A program made the position numbers and the translations under genes. The notes below the pieces were generated by a model, which was not told the DNA's origin, made no database searches, and worked only from the letters and a program-made list of their open reading frames with translations. Shown here piece after piece: positions 42,903 to 50,412 of a DNA stretch of 64,000 nt. The first letter of the stretch is position 1; each line of letters begins with the position of its first letter. The stretch spans positions 27,594 through 91,593 of the forward strand of contig CADEFT010000021.1 in NCBI GenBank assembly GCA_902826685.1, given 5' to 3'. The DNA comes from an uncultured Acidobacteriota bacterium (GTDB lineage: Bacteria; Acidobacteriota; Terriglobia; Bryobacterales; Bryobacteraceae).

Positions 42903-44030
42903 TTAGTGCGTCAGAAACGGCCAGGAAGGCCCGAGTTTGAAGCCGTACCGGGTCACCGCCACATAGACCCAGACGCCCGCCAGCACTGCGGCGGCAAGCA
43001 GTAAAATTGCCAAAGTACGCCAGGGGAATTTTTTCTGTTCCCGGCTCAACACCAGCAAATAGCTGGCGAAAACGCCGACGAAATACAGCAAAATCATCGG
43101 CAACGAGAAGATCATCAGGTTGAAGACATCCGGCGTGGGCGTGATCACGGCGGCCACAACGACGATAATCAGGATCGCGTAACGGGAATTTTCGATCAGG
43201 AACTTCGGGCTCGCAATCCGCAGCAAGGTCAGGAAGAAGATCAGAATCGGCAGCTCGAAAACCAGTGCCACACCCAGGGTGACATTGACGAAAAGGTCGA
43301 AATATTCGGTGATCGAGACGACAGGCTGAATGTCCAGGTCCCGGCCAATTCCAAGAAGGAAGACCAGCCCATAGCGGAAAGCGACATAGTAGGCAAACAG
43401 GCCGCCGGCGATGAACAGGCCCGCCGACGACAGAATGAAAGGTCCGGCCAGGCGCCGTTCCTTCTTATACAGCCCAGGCGAGATAAAGGCCCAGACCTGA
43501 TACAGCAGCCAGGGAGAAGCCAGGAAGACGCTCGCCAGCAGCGGCAGCTTCACCCAGACCACGCTGAACGCCTCCATCGGCGTCAACTGCGCCAGTTTGG
43601 GCGGATTCACGCCCAACTGCTTCAACGCATCCACGGCCGGCGTTTTGACGATCGTCCACAATTCGTTGGCGAAAACCAGGCTCGAAAGGAAGGCTACGCC
43701 CACGCCGTAAAGCGCTCGGATAATGCGCGTCCGCAGTTCCTCCAGGTGATCGAGGAACGACATCCGCAGCATCCCGTCCTCATCCGGATCCTCTTCCTCT
43801 TCTTCCGGTTCGGCCTTGGGCGGAGGCGGCGGCGGGGCGGCGGGCGGAGCGGTCACTGCCGCCGGCGGCACGCCTGCCTGTTCCTGAGGCACGGGCGCGG
43901 TCGTCGCCTCATATGCGTAAGGATCGTCGTGGTATCCGTACGGATCGTCGGTGTGCGGCGTGTAGCTTTGCGATGCGCCCGCATCCTCCGGGGATCCGGG
44001 CGCACCCTTCTTATCTTCTTCCTGCGGCAT
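42903..44030 (-). CDS. tatC: Twin-arginine translocase subunit TatC with N-terminal extension
   Basis: A 375-residue protein; usual TatC is about 250. The core begins at residue 90 (MSFLDHLEELRTRII) with six membrane segments, the conserved YQVWAFISPGLYKKERR loop after the second, and the Glu in LVFELPILIFF of the fourth. TatC recognises the RR signal peptide. The first 89 residues are an extra cytoplasmic region: a Tyr/Asp-rich part (DDPYGYHDDPYAYE, about 28-41), a Pro run and a Glu/Asp block (73-85). A seventh hydrophobic segment lies near the C-terminus (WRTLAILLLAAAVLAGVWVY). It is 21 bases downstream of tatA in the same operon. Confidence 0.95.
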   Translation of the reverse strand: MPQEEDKKGAPGSPEDAGASQSYTPHTDDPYGYHDDPYAYEATTAPVPQEQAGVPPAAVTAPPAAPPPPPPKAEPEEEEEDPDEDGMLRMSFLDHLEELRTRIIRALYGVGVAFLSSLVFANELWTIVKTPAVDALKQLGVNPPKLAQLTPMEAFSVVWVKLPLLASVFLASPWLLYQVWAFISPGLYKKERRLAGPFILSSAGLFIAGGLFAYYVAFRYGLVFLLGIGRDLDIQPVVSITEYFDLFVNVTLGVALVFELPILIFFLTLLRIASPKFLIENSRYAILIIVVVAAVITPTPDVFNLMIFSLPMILLYFVGVFASYLLVLSREQKKFPWRTLAILLLAAAVLAGVWVYVAVTRYGFKLGPSWPFLTH

Positions 44031-44051
44031 TTTTACTATTTCAGAAAACGG

Positions 44052-44531
44052 CTAAGCGTTGGCCGGCTTTTCAGCCTGCCCTTTGCCAGCCGCTTCGGCT
44101 ACAACGGCTTTCGCGCCGGCATCGCCTGACGCCTTCCCGGCTTCCTGAACCGGCTCGGCGACGGCGGCTTGCACGGAAGCCGTGTTGGACTCAGCGCCCT
44201 GTGTTGCGGATGCGCTGGGGGTGGAGGGTTCCTGAGACGTGGAGGTGGAAGTTCCGTCGTATCCGGAGTCGTAGTAGGAGTTCTCATAATACGAGTCGTA
44301 GTTGGCGACCTCGTTGTTGATCTGCTGAGTCACTTCCTTCAATTCCCCGGTTTCGCGCTCGATACTCGCCATTTCGCGATCGAACGTCGATTTCAACTCG
44401 CTGGAGGCGCGCCGGAACTCGGCCAATCCCTTGGCCAGATTTTTTCCAAGTTCAGGAAGTTTCTTCGGCCCGAAGACAACAAGAGCCAATAGAAAAATCA
44501 CCATTGTCTCCTGCCAGCCCAATGACCACAT
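44052..44531 (-). CDS. tatA: Twin-arginine translocase TatA/TatB-type subunit with Tyr/Asp-rich tail
   Basis: The product is 159 residues. A short N-terminus, a membrane helix (TMVIFLLALVVF, 9-20), FGPKKLPELGKNLAKGL (hinge and amphipathic helix) and a charged helix to about 75 are typical of TatA/TatB. Residues 78-93 are Tyr/Asp/Asn-rich (NYDSYYENSYYDSGYD), followed by a Ser/Thr and Ala/Glu-rich tail. The tail length is unusual. GGGAGG lies 8 bases before the start. With tatC it forms a two-gene operon and no separate tatB is seen, so it may be a minimal TatAC system. TatA oligomers form the transport path for folded proteins. Confidence 0.9.
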   Translation of the reverse strand: MWSLGWQETMVIFLLALVVFGPKKLPELGKNLAKGLAEFRRASSELKSTFDREMASIERETGELKEVTQQINNEVANYDSYYENSYYDSGYDGTSTSTSQEPSTPSASATQGAESNTASVQAAVAEPVQEAGKASGDAGAKAVVAEAAGKGQAEKPANA

Positions 44532-44619
44532 TGAACAAACCTCCCTGTACGTTGGCGAACCATACTCATCATAACGCGAGCGGGCGCGCCGGGTGCAAGG
44601 GCTCTCGCCCAGGTCAAGG

Positions 44620-44644
44620 CTTTACGAACTTTACCCAACCTTTA
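44620..44644. promoter_or_regulatory. Three GTAAA repeats, OmpR/CpxR-like binding array
   Basis: TTTAC occurs at 44620-44624, 44629-44633 and 44640-44644; on the minus strand these read GTAAA-N6-GTAAA-N4-GTAAA. This matches the CpxR-type consensus GTAAA(N4-8)GTAAA. They lie 89 to 113 bases upstream of tatA and 35-59 upstream of htrA, which is a Cpx target in E. coli. The repeat is seen, the regulator is inferred. Confidence 0.5.
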
Positions 44645-44678
44645 CCAACCTTCCGGCCGCGGCACGCTTCTAACGGTT

Positions 44679-45878
44679 ATGAGCAGAAGCATGATCCCAA
44701 CGATTCTGATGGCCGCGGCGCTGCCGGTGTTTGCCGCGCGCATCGCGCCAAACCTCGCGCCCGAGGGCGGGTTCGCCGATATCGTCGAGCGCACGCTTCC
44801 AAGCGTGGTGCGCGTCGTCACCGCTTCGGGACCGGCGCGCGGCGAAGGCTCCGGCGTCATCCTTTCCCGCGACGGCTATCTGCTCACCAACAGCCACGTC
44901 GTGCAGGGCGCCACCAGGATCACCGTGCAACTGGCCGACGAGCGCGAGTTTCCCGCCGAAATCGTGGCCGCCGATACGCCCACCGACATCGCCGTCCTCA
45001 AAGTGGACGCCAAGGGCCTGGAATCGATCACTTTCGGCGACAGCGGCAAGGTTCGCATCGGCGACTATGCGCTGGCCATCGGCAATCCCTTCGGCGTCGG
45101 AACCACCGTCACGCTTGGCATCATCAGCGCCAAGAATGAGGGCGACTATATTCAGACCGACGCCGCCATCAATCCGGGCAACTCGGGCGGGCCGCTGCTC
45201 AACACGGCGGGTGAACTGATCGGCATCAACACGGCGATCCTGTCGCCTTCGGGCGGCAGCAACGGCGTGGGCTTCGCGCTGCCTTCCAATCTGGCGCGCT
45301 TTATCATGAGCGAATTGATTACCAAGGGCCGCGTCGATCGTGGATACATGGGCGTCGGCCTGCAACCCATCGACCAGGTGCTGGCCGAGGCGCTGGGCGT
45401 CCGCCGCGGCGCGGCCGTGATCGCCGACGTCGCCCCGGGCAGTCCCGCGGCGCGAGCCGGATTGCAGAAGGGCGACGTGGTGGTGGCGATGAACGGGCGC
45501 GTGATGCGCGACTTCGTCCGCATGCGCCTGTTCGTGGCCCAGGCTCAGCCCGGCGCCACCGTGCGCATGACCATCGCGCGGCAGGAGGCCGAACAGGATG
45601 TGACCGTAACGCTCGAACGGAAGCCACAGCCGGTGGCCACCACGTCGCTCGCTGGCGCCGAAATCGCCGATCACGCCGGCGAACTGGCGGTCACCTCCGT
45701 CGAAGGCCCCAGCGCCGATGCCGGATTACGCGCCGGCGACGTGATCGTGGCCGCCGGCCGCAAACCGGTGGCTGGCATCGCCGCGCTGCGCCAGGAAATG
45801 GCCGGCGCCGCGGGCAAACCGCTGCTGCTCGAAGTCGACCGCGCCGGAGCGACCTTCTTTATCGCCCTGCCGCGTTAA
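44679..45878 (+). CDS. htrA: HtrA/DegP-like periplasmic serine protease with two PDZ domains
   Basis: The product is 399 residues. A signal peptide or anchor (MIPTILMAAALPVFA) precedes a trypsin-like domain (about 30-210) with the triad His73 (YLLTNSHVV), Asp103 (TDIAVLKV) and Ser169 (INPGNSGGPLLN). Two PDZ domains follow: MGVGLQPIDQVLAEALGVRRG with AARAGLQKGDVVVAMNGRV, then ADAGLRAGDVIVAAGRKPV. HtrA proteases degrade or refold damaged envelope proteins. A second start at 44691 is equally possible. Divergent from tatA, sharing the region with GTAAA repeats. The stop lies 4 bases from that of bcp. Confidence 0.93.
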   Translation: MSRSMIPTILMAAALPVFAARIAPNLAPEGGFADIVERTLPSVVRVVTASGPARGEGSGVILSRDGYLLTNSHVVQGATRITVQLADEREFPAEIVAADTPTDIAVLKVDAKGLESITFGDSGKVRIGDYALAIGNPFGVGTTVTLGIISAKNEGDYIQTDAAINPGNSGGPLLNTAGELIGINTAILSPSGGSNGVGFALPSNLARFIMSELITKGRVDRGYMGVGLQPIDQVLAEALGVRRGAAVIADVAPGSPAARAGLQKGDVVVAMNGRVMRDFVRMRLFVAQAQPGATVRMTIARQEAEQDVTVTLERKPQPVATTSLAGAEIADHAGELAVTSVEGPSADAGLRAGDVIVAAGRKPVAGIAALRQEMAGAAGKPLLLEVDRAGATFFIALPR

Positions 45879-45882
45879 TCGG

Positions 45883-46344
45883 CTAGGCGAGCGCCGCCAG
45901 GACTTCAGCCGCGTGACCGGCGGGTTTCACCTTGCGGAAGATCTTGCGGATCTTCCCATCGGGTCCAATTACGAAGGTCGTCCGCTCAATGCCCATGTAC
46001 TTCTTCCCGTACATGCTCTTTTCCTTCCATACGCCGTATGCTTCGGCCGCCTGGTGAGCCGGGTCGCACAGCAGCGTGAATGGCAGGGAATACTTCTTCC
46101 GGAACTTCGCCTGCGCCTCGCGATCGTCCGGCGAAATGCCCAGTACAACGGCATCCACGCCGCCAAACCGCGGAAACGCGTCGCGAAATTCACACGATTC
46201 CACCGTGCATCCGGGCGTATCCGCCTTCGGATAGAAATAGAGGATCGCCGTCTTGCCCTTCAGACTGGAGAGGACGAACCTCGAGCCGTCGTCGGTTGTC
46301 AGGTCGATTGCCGGCGCCTTGGCGCCTTCGGTAAGTTCCGCCAT
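45883..46344 (-). CDS. bcp: Peroxiredoxin Bcp (BCP/PrxQ family)
   Basis: A 153-residue thiol peroxidase. The peroxidatic Cys lies in DTPGCTVESCEFRD, with the resolving Cys five residues on, as in PrxQ. AILYFYPKAD and FTLLCDPAHQAAEAYGVW match the family. It reduces hydrogen peroxide and alkyl peroxides using thioredoxin. Third gene of a probable minus-strand series after the ArsA-like ATPase and the small cysteine protein. Confidence 0.96.
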   Translation of the reverse strand: MAELTEGAKAPAIDLTTDDGSRFVLSSLKGKTAILYFYPKADTPGCTVESCEFRDAFPRFGGVDAVVLGISPDDREAQAKFRKKYSLPFTLLCDPAHQAAEAYGVWKEKSMYGKKYMGIERTTFVIGPDGKIRKIFRKVKPAGHAAEVLAALA

Positions 46345-46356
46345 GACAGGTTCGAT

Positions 46357-46584
46357 TCAATCCACCGCCAGCTTGGCGCCTTTTTGTTGAGCCGGCTTCT
46401 GCAGGTCGGAGATGCGCTGGTCGATGATCGCGCGCAAGCCTTTCAGCAACTCGACGCGCGCGTTGCGGAAATGCTGGCGCACTTCGTCGTCCGGCCCGAG
46501 CTGCCGCAGCAAGTTCGTAACCATGGGCCCGGCGCCCATGCACGCGCATCCGGAGCGGGGAGCGCCGGCTTGTTCTTCCGTCAT
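46357..46584 (-). CDS. Small cysteine-containing protein, unknown
   Basis: A 75-residue protein with a Cys-rich N-terminus (SGCACMGAG) followed by two helices (VTNLLRQLGPDDEVRQHFRN; ELLKGLRAIIDQRISDLQ). CxC could bind metal or be redox active. Its ATG overlaps the stop of the ArsA-like gene (ATGA), so translation is coupled, and bcp follows 12 bases downstream. No family recognised with certainty. Confidence 0.7.
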   Translation of the reverse strand: MTEEQAGAPRSGCACMGAGPMVTNLLRQLGPDDEVRQHFRNARVELLKGLRAIIDQRISDLQKPAQQKGAKLAVD

Positions 46585-47774
46585 GCGACCTCCTCTTTCA
46601 ACACCACCGTCAGGACTCCATTATCCAACCGCGCGCGCGCCGGCTGCAGCGACGCCATCGTGGTAGGCAGTCCGATGTGCCGCCGCAAGCTGCCGATTTC
46701 CACCACCAGTTCGTCGTTCTTCTTAAACAAACCGATCTCGCCTTTGGTCGCAAACGGCAGCCGGACCTTGACCTCGTAGTGCTCGCCGGATTTTTCGAAA
46801 TGGTAGGGACGCTCGTCGCGAATGAGCGCCGCCGGATCCTCGCCGTCCGGATACAGCAGCGCCGCCATCAGATCGAGTTGATCGCCTCCCAGCACTTCCT
46901 GGTCGAACAGATGTACCCGCTTCACACTCACCGGGTCGAAGTAGGAGTCCATCTCCGCCAGCACGCGCTGTTGCGAAGCCCGCCATTTTACGAAGAACGG
47001 ATCGGTCACGCTTTCCGGCAGGATGCGGTTGGCGACGATCGAATCCACCGTCAGCCCGTGCAGCGAGAAGTACACGAACGCGCGTTGCGTTTCGCGCAGC
47101 ACCATCTGCTCGGCGTTGGTGACCAGCCGCACGCTGGTCGTCTTTGGATCCTCCAGCACCTCGCCGATTCCTTCGAGCTTGGTGAACAGTCCCTGAATGT
47201 TGCGGAAATAGCTGTCGGGAGGAAGCTCCACCGGCGACACGCGGTTGGCGATCGGGCGCACGGCTTTCATCAGGCTCCGCTGGAACGGGAAGATGTGCTT
47301 CATGTACCAGTCGAGGGTGTCCGGCATGCTGACGAAGCGGATCGATTCCGCCGTGGGCGCGCAATCGAGCAGGATGACGTCGAACGCTTTCTCGCGCCGG
47401 TACTGATTGACATACAGCATCGCGCTCAGCTCTTCCATGCCGGGCAGGATGGCCAGTTCTTCCGCCTCCACGTTGTTGATGCCCGTTGTGCGCAGCACGC
47501 TGACAACGTAGGAAGAGATTTCCGCCCAATGGCGCCGGATCTCTTTCTGGATATTCACTTCCTGCAGCGTGAGATTCGGGCGTACCTCGACCGGGTCGGC
47601 GGTCTTGCCGTGAAACAGGTCGCCCGTCAGGTTGAAGCTGTCGGCCAGGCTGTGAGCCGGGTCCACGCTCATGACCAGGGTACGTGCGCCCATCTGCGCC
47701 AGGCGTACGGCGGTGGCCGCCGCGGCGGTGGTTTTTCCCACGCCGCCTTTTCCACTGAACAACAGGATGCGCAT
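46581..47774 (-). CDS. ArsA/GET3-family ATPase with C-terminal HSP20-like domain
   Basis: The product is 397 residues from the ATG at 47774, the natural start (MRILLFSGKGGVGKTTAAA); the frame is open for another 103 codons upstream but that stretch overlaps the divergent gene. The deviant Walker A (GKGGVGKTT), switch I (SVDPAHSLADSF) and DVILLDCAPTAESIRF (switch II/Walker B region) are typical of single-domain ArsA homologues. Residues about 315-395 (YEVKVRLPF; LVVEIGSLRRHIGLP) match the HSP20-like domain found at the end of bacterial ArsA. No arsB or arsR neighbours, so arsenite transport is doubtful; a targeting or stress role is more likely. Confidence 0.9.
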   Translation of the reverse strand: MRILLFSGKGGVGKTTAAAATAVRLAQMGARTLVMSVDPAHSLADSFNLTGDLFHGKTADPVEVRPNLTLQEVNIQKEIRRHWAEISSYVVSVLRTTGINNVEAEELAILPGMEELSAMLYVNQYRREKAFDVILLDCAPTAESIRFVSMPDTLDWYMKHIFPFQRSLMKAVRPIANRVSPVELPPDSYFRNIQGLFTKLEGIGEVLEDPKTTSVRLVTNAEQMVLRETQRAFVYFSLHGLTVDSIVANRILPESVTDPFFVKWRASQQRVLAEMDSYFDPVSVKRVHLFDQEVLGGDQLDLMAALLYPDGEDPAALIRDERPYHFEKSGEHYEVKVRLPFATKGEIGLFKKNDELVVEIGSLRRHIGLPTTMASLQPARARLDNGVLTVVLKEEVA

Positions 47775-47797
47775 CGATTCAGGGTACCGTGTATACG

Positions 47798-48496
47798 ATG
47801 ACCAGACGTTCGCTGTTGATGGCTGGAATTTTCGGGCGGGCGCCGCTCGCCTGCCTGGATACGAAATTCTCCATGCTGCGCAACGGCAACGCCAGCCGCC
47901 GCTATCTGCATATCCACGGCGATGAGGACACCGCGCGCGACGTGCTGCGCGCCCACATGAAGACGCATGCCGGCCTCGCCATCCTGATCGAAAACTCCGA
48001 GCGCATGATTCCGGCCGGGGCGGGGAAGCTCGATCCAAACCGCATGTGGTCGCGCGAGGGAGCGGAGAAGAGTCTGCGCGCACTCAATCCGGCCATGAGC
48101 GAGGAGGAGCGCAACGCCATCCACCGCCGTCTCGACCGCGACCGGGCCCGCTTCCTGAAGGCGCTTCTGCCTCCGAAAGGCGGACTGTTGATTGCGATTC
48201 ACAACAACCGCGGCTATTCGATCCAAGATGAACTTGCTATCAGCGATGAGAAGGCGCTGAACGCACCGGCCGCCACGCATGAATTCTTCCTCGCCACACA
48301 CCCGCCGGACTTCCGCCTCATCGCGTCGTCGCCCTATAACGCCGTGTTGCAGAAGAACGGTCCCAGGGACGACGACGGATCGCTTTCGCGGCTGGCGGCG
48401 CGTTTGGGAGTCCGCTACGTCAACCTCGAGTGCGGCATCGGCAAGGCGGCCGTGCAGCGGGAAATGCTCGACTGGCTGGTGCTCAATCTGCCATAG
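47798..48496 (+). CDS. Tat-type exported protein resembling M14/AstE-AspA zinc hydrolases
   Basis: The product is 232 residues from the ATG at 47798 (MTRRSLLMAG, a short twin-arginine-like start). The putative zinc and catalytic set of M14-like hydrolases appears in order: H40 and E43 (YLHIHGDEDTA), N81-R82 (KLDPNRMW), H135 (LLIAIHNNRG) and E211 (YVNLECGIG). These correspond to HxxE, NR, H and E of carboxypeptidase A-like folds. The call rests on motif order only. It is divergent from the ArsA-like gene (23 bases). Confidence 0.55.
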   Translation: MTRRSLLMAGIFGRAPLACLDTKFSMLRNGNASRRYLHIHGDEDTARDVLRAHMKTHAGLAILIENSERMIPAGAGKLDPNRMWSREGAEKSLRALNPAMSEEERNAIHRRLDRDRARFLKALLPPKGGLLIAIHNNRGYSIQDELAISDEKALNAPAATHEFFLATHPPDFRLIASSPYNAVLQKNGPRDDDGSLSRLAARLGVRYVNLECGIGKAAVQREMLDWLVLNLP

Positions 48497-48529
48497 CCGT
48501 TCCGCGTCGGCGATTCGGATGTCCGTGTC

Positions 48530-48557
48530 TTGATCTCAACCGGGTCCGTGGTATAGT
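48530..48557 (+). promoter_or_regulatory. Candidate promoter of the FkbM methyltransferase gene
   Basis: TTGATC (48530-48535) and TATAGT (48552-48557) are separated by 16 bases, 5 of 6 matches in the -10 box. The start codon lies about 40 bases downstream. Confidence 0.55.
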
Positions 48558-48598
48558 GCTGGAACTAGTCCGTTCGACGGTTTTTGCGAGGGCCTCAC

Positions 48599-49402
48599 AT
48601 GCAGGAAATAGTTCGGCGTTTGTTAAAGCCGATCGCCGGTAGAGTTTTGCCGGGACCCGCTCAGATGTGGGTCAGGCGGATGTACATGAGCCGGCAGATC
48701 GCGGCCGGCCGCCACTTCCGGGAGTCCGAACTCGCCCTGGTCCGCAATTTGCTGCGACCCGGGGATCAGGTCGCCGACGTCGGCGCCAACGTCGGCATCT
48801 TTACGCGCGAGCTATCCCAAGCCATCGGCACTTCGGGCAGAATGTATTCTTTCGAACCCGTCTCCGCCAACTTCGATGTGTTGAGCGACGTGGTCCGGCG
48901 TTGCGGTCTGACCAACGTTCAGATCTTCCGCAAAGCCATCGGCGCGGCCAACGGCACCGTGCAGATAGTGGTTCCCGAAATGAAGGGATTCGAAGGCCTG
49001 TACTGGGCGCATGTCGCCAGCGACGGCGAGCCCGGAAAAAAGGAACCCGTCGAACTTTGCAGCCTGGACGACCTCCACCGGCAAGGCACCATTACCGCGC
49101 TCGATTTCATCAAGTGCGACGTCGAAGGCGGGGAAGCCGAGGTCGTCAAGGGCGCCGCCAACCTGATGCGGACCTGCCGTCCGGGCTGGCTCATCGAAAT
49201 CAGCCGCCAAACCAGTTCCCTTGTTTTCGAGACGATGACGAACGCCGGCTACAAAGTCTTCGTCCATGACGGCGGCCTCGCGCCAGTAACTTCCTATCGC
49301 GACGGCGAATATTCAAACTACATGTTTTTCCATCCCGAATCCAAGCTTTGGAGCCGGGCTCAAGAGCATATACGTTCCATTAGTACCGCCGCCTCGGCTT
49401 GA
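48599..49402 (+). CDS. FkbM family methyltransferase
   Basis: The product is 267 residues from the ATG at 48599 (MQEIVRRLLK). The SAM site is DQVADVGANVGIFTREL (about 61-77), followed by SFEPVSANFDVLSDVV, IFRKAIGAANGTV and LDFIKCDVEGGEAEVVKGA (about 165-183), the diagnostic FkbM motifs. Members methylate hydroxyl groups on sugars or polyketides. It has its own promoter and no obvious biosynthetic partner; the next gene has a separate promoter. Confidence 0.9.
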   Translation: MQEIVRRLLKPIAGRVLPGPAQMWVRRMYMSRQIAAGRHFRESELALVRNLLRPGDQVADVGANVGIFTRELSQAIGTSGRMYSFEPVSANFDVLSDVVRRCGLTNVQIFRKAIGAANGTVQIVVPEMKGFEGLYWAHVASDGEPGKKEPVELCSLDDLHRQGTITALDFIKCDVEGGEAEVVKGAANLMRTCRPGWLIEISRQTSSLVFETMTNAGYKVFVHDGGLAPVTSYRDGEYSNYMFFHPESKLWSRAQEHIRSISTAASA

Positions 49403-49416
49403 GGCCAGCTCATTCG

Positions 49417-49445
49417 TTGACAGCGGGAAGCTGGACGTGTATATT
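49417..49445 (+). promoter_or_regulatory. Strong candidate promoter of the vWA/PEP-CTERM gene
   Basis: TTGACA (49417-49422), 17-base spacer, TATATT (49440-49445): nearly perfect sigma-70 elements. An AGAGGAAG ribosome binding site lies 6 bases before the start at 49498, suggesting high expression. Confidence 0.75.
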
Positions 49446-49497
49446 CGGGAACAATCCATTTCCGGTTTTAAGGACCCTTTCGTAGAGAGGAAGTTAC

Positions 49498-50358
49498 ATG
49501 CGATTGTTACCCTCGGCCGGCATGCTTTTGCTCGGCCTCGTTCCGTCCCTTCAAACCACGGCGATGGCCGCGACTTTGGTCGACGTCATCCTGGTGGTCG
49601 ATGAATCCGGCTCCATGTCGGGTGAGCATGCCTGGATTTCCGGCATGATCTCTGGCCTGGACACCAAGTTATCCGCGCTTGGCATCACGGGTAGTTACGG
49701 ACTGGTGGGCTTCGGAGGCGGTGGCGCCACCAACAATGGCCGCAAACTCACGGCAAACCTCGGTTCGGCCGCCGCGCTGGCGACGGCTGCCGGATCGCTG
49801 GTCACTTCAGGCGGGACCGAGGACGGCTACTCGGGAATGAACTTTGCCTTCAACAACTTCACCTTCACCACCGGAGCGGCGTTGAACATCATCCTGATCA
49901 CCGACGAAGACCGCGACAATCAGAATGCGGCGCTCACCTTCGCAAGTCTGCTCGCCAGCTTCACCTCCCGCGCCGCCTTGTTGAACGCGGTGGTCGACAA
50001 TCCGTTCGGCTGTCCGGGAACCGCCTTGGGCATCGATCAAGGTGGAACCGGGTACCAAGCCAATGGCGCAGGCGGCTTTACTTCCTGTGCCGGCGCGACA
50101 GTTGGTAACGGCTTTGGTACCACCGAGACCGACTACGTGGCACTCGCCCGGCAGAGTGGCGGCGCCGCCTGGGACTTGAACCAGCTTCGCGCCGGCGGCC
50201 TCACCGCGCAGTCGTTTACCGCCGCCTTCATCGACATCAAGGTGGCGGAAATCCAGGCTCAGCCCAGCGACCCGATTCCAGAGCCTGCGACCCTCGGGCT
50301 GCTTGGCCTCGGCGTTGTTTTCTGCGCCGGGCGTAAATATCTGCGCTCCGCAAACTGA
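49498..50358 (+). CDS. Secreted von Willebrand factor A-domain protein with PEP-CTERM anchor
   Basis: The product is 286 residues. A signal peptide (SAGMLLLGLVPSLQTTAMA) precedes a vWA domain (about 27-240) with the metal-site motif D35-E-S-G-S (VILVVDESGSMSG) and LNIILITDEDRDNQN. Two Cys pairs (FGCPG; TSCAG) may form disulfides. The C-terminus is a classical PEP-CTERM sorting signal: PIPEPATLGLLGLGVVFCAG, a hydrophobic helix and a basic end (RKYLR). Such proteins are processed by an exosortase and released to the surface or biofilm matrix. No exosortase gene lies in the window. The gene ends at a strong bidirectional terminator. Confidence 0.92.
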   Translation: MRLLPSAGMLLLGLVPSLQTTAMAATLVDVILVVDESGSMSGEHAWISGMISGLDTKLSALGITGSYGLVGFGGGGATNNGRKLTANLGSAAALATAAGSLVTSGGTEDGYSGMNFAFNNFTFTTGAALNIILITDEDRDNQNAALTFASLLASFTSRAALLNAVVDNPFGCPGTALGIDQGGTGYQANGAGGFTSCAGATVGNGFGTTETDYVALARQSGGAAWDLNQLRAGGLTAQSFTAAFIDIKVAEIQAQPSDPIPEPATLGLLGLGVVFCAGRKYLRSAN

Positions 50359-50372
50359 TCGAACTTCAAGAT

Positions 50373-50410
50373 AGGAGGCCCGCTCGAAACCGATCGAGCG
50401 GGCCTTCCTA
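50373..50410. terminator. Bidirectional intrinsic terminator
   Basis: GGCCCGCTCGA (50377-50387) and TCGAGCGGGCC (50394-50404) form a perfect 11-base stem with a 6-base loop, flanked by AGGA and TTCCT that extend the stem with a bulge. It separates the convergent vWA and TonB receptor genes. Confidence 0.78.
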
Positions 50411-50412
50411 CG

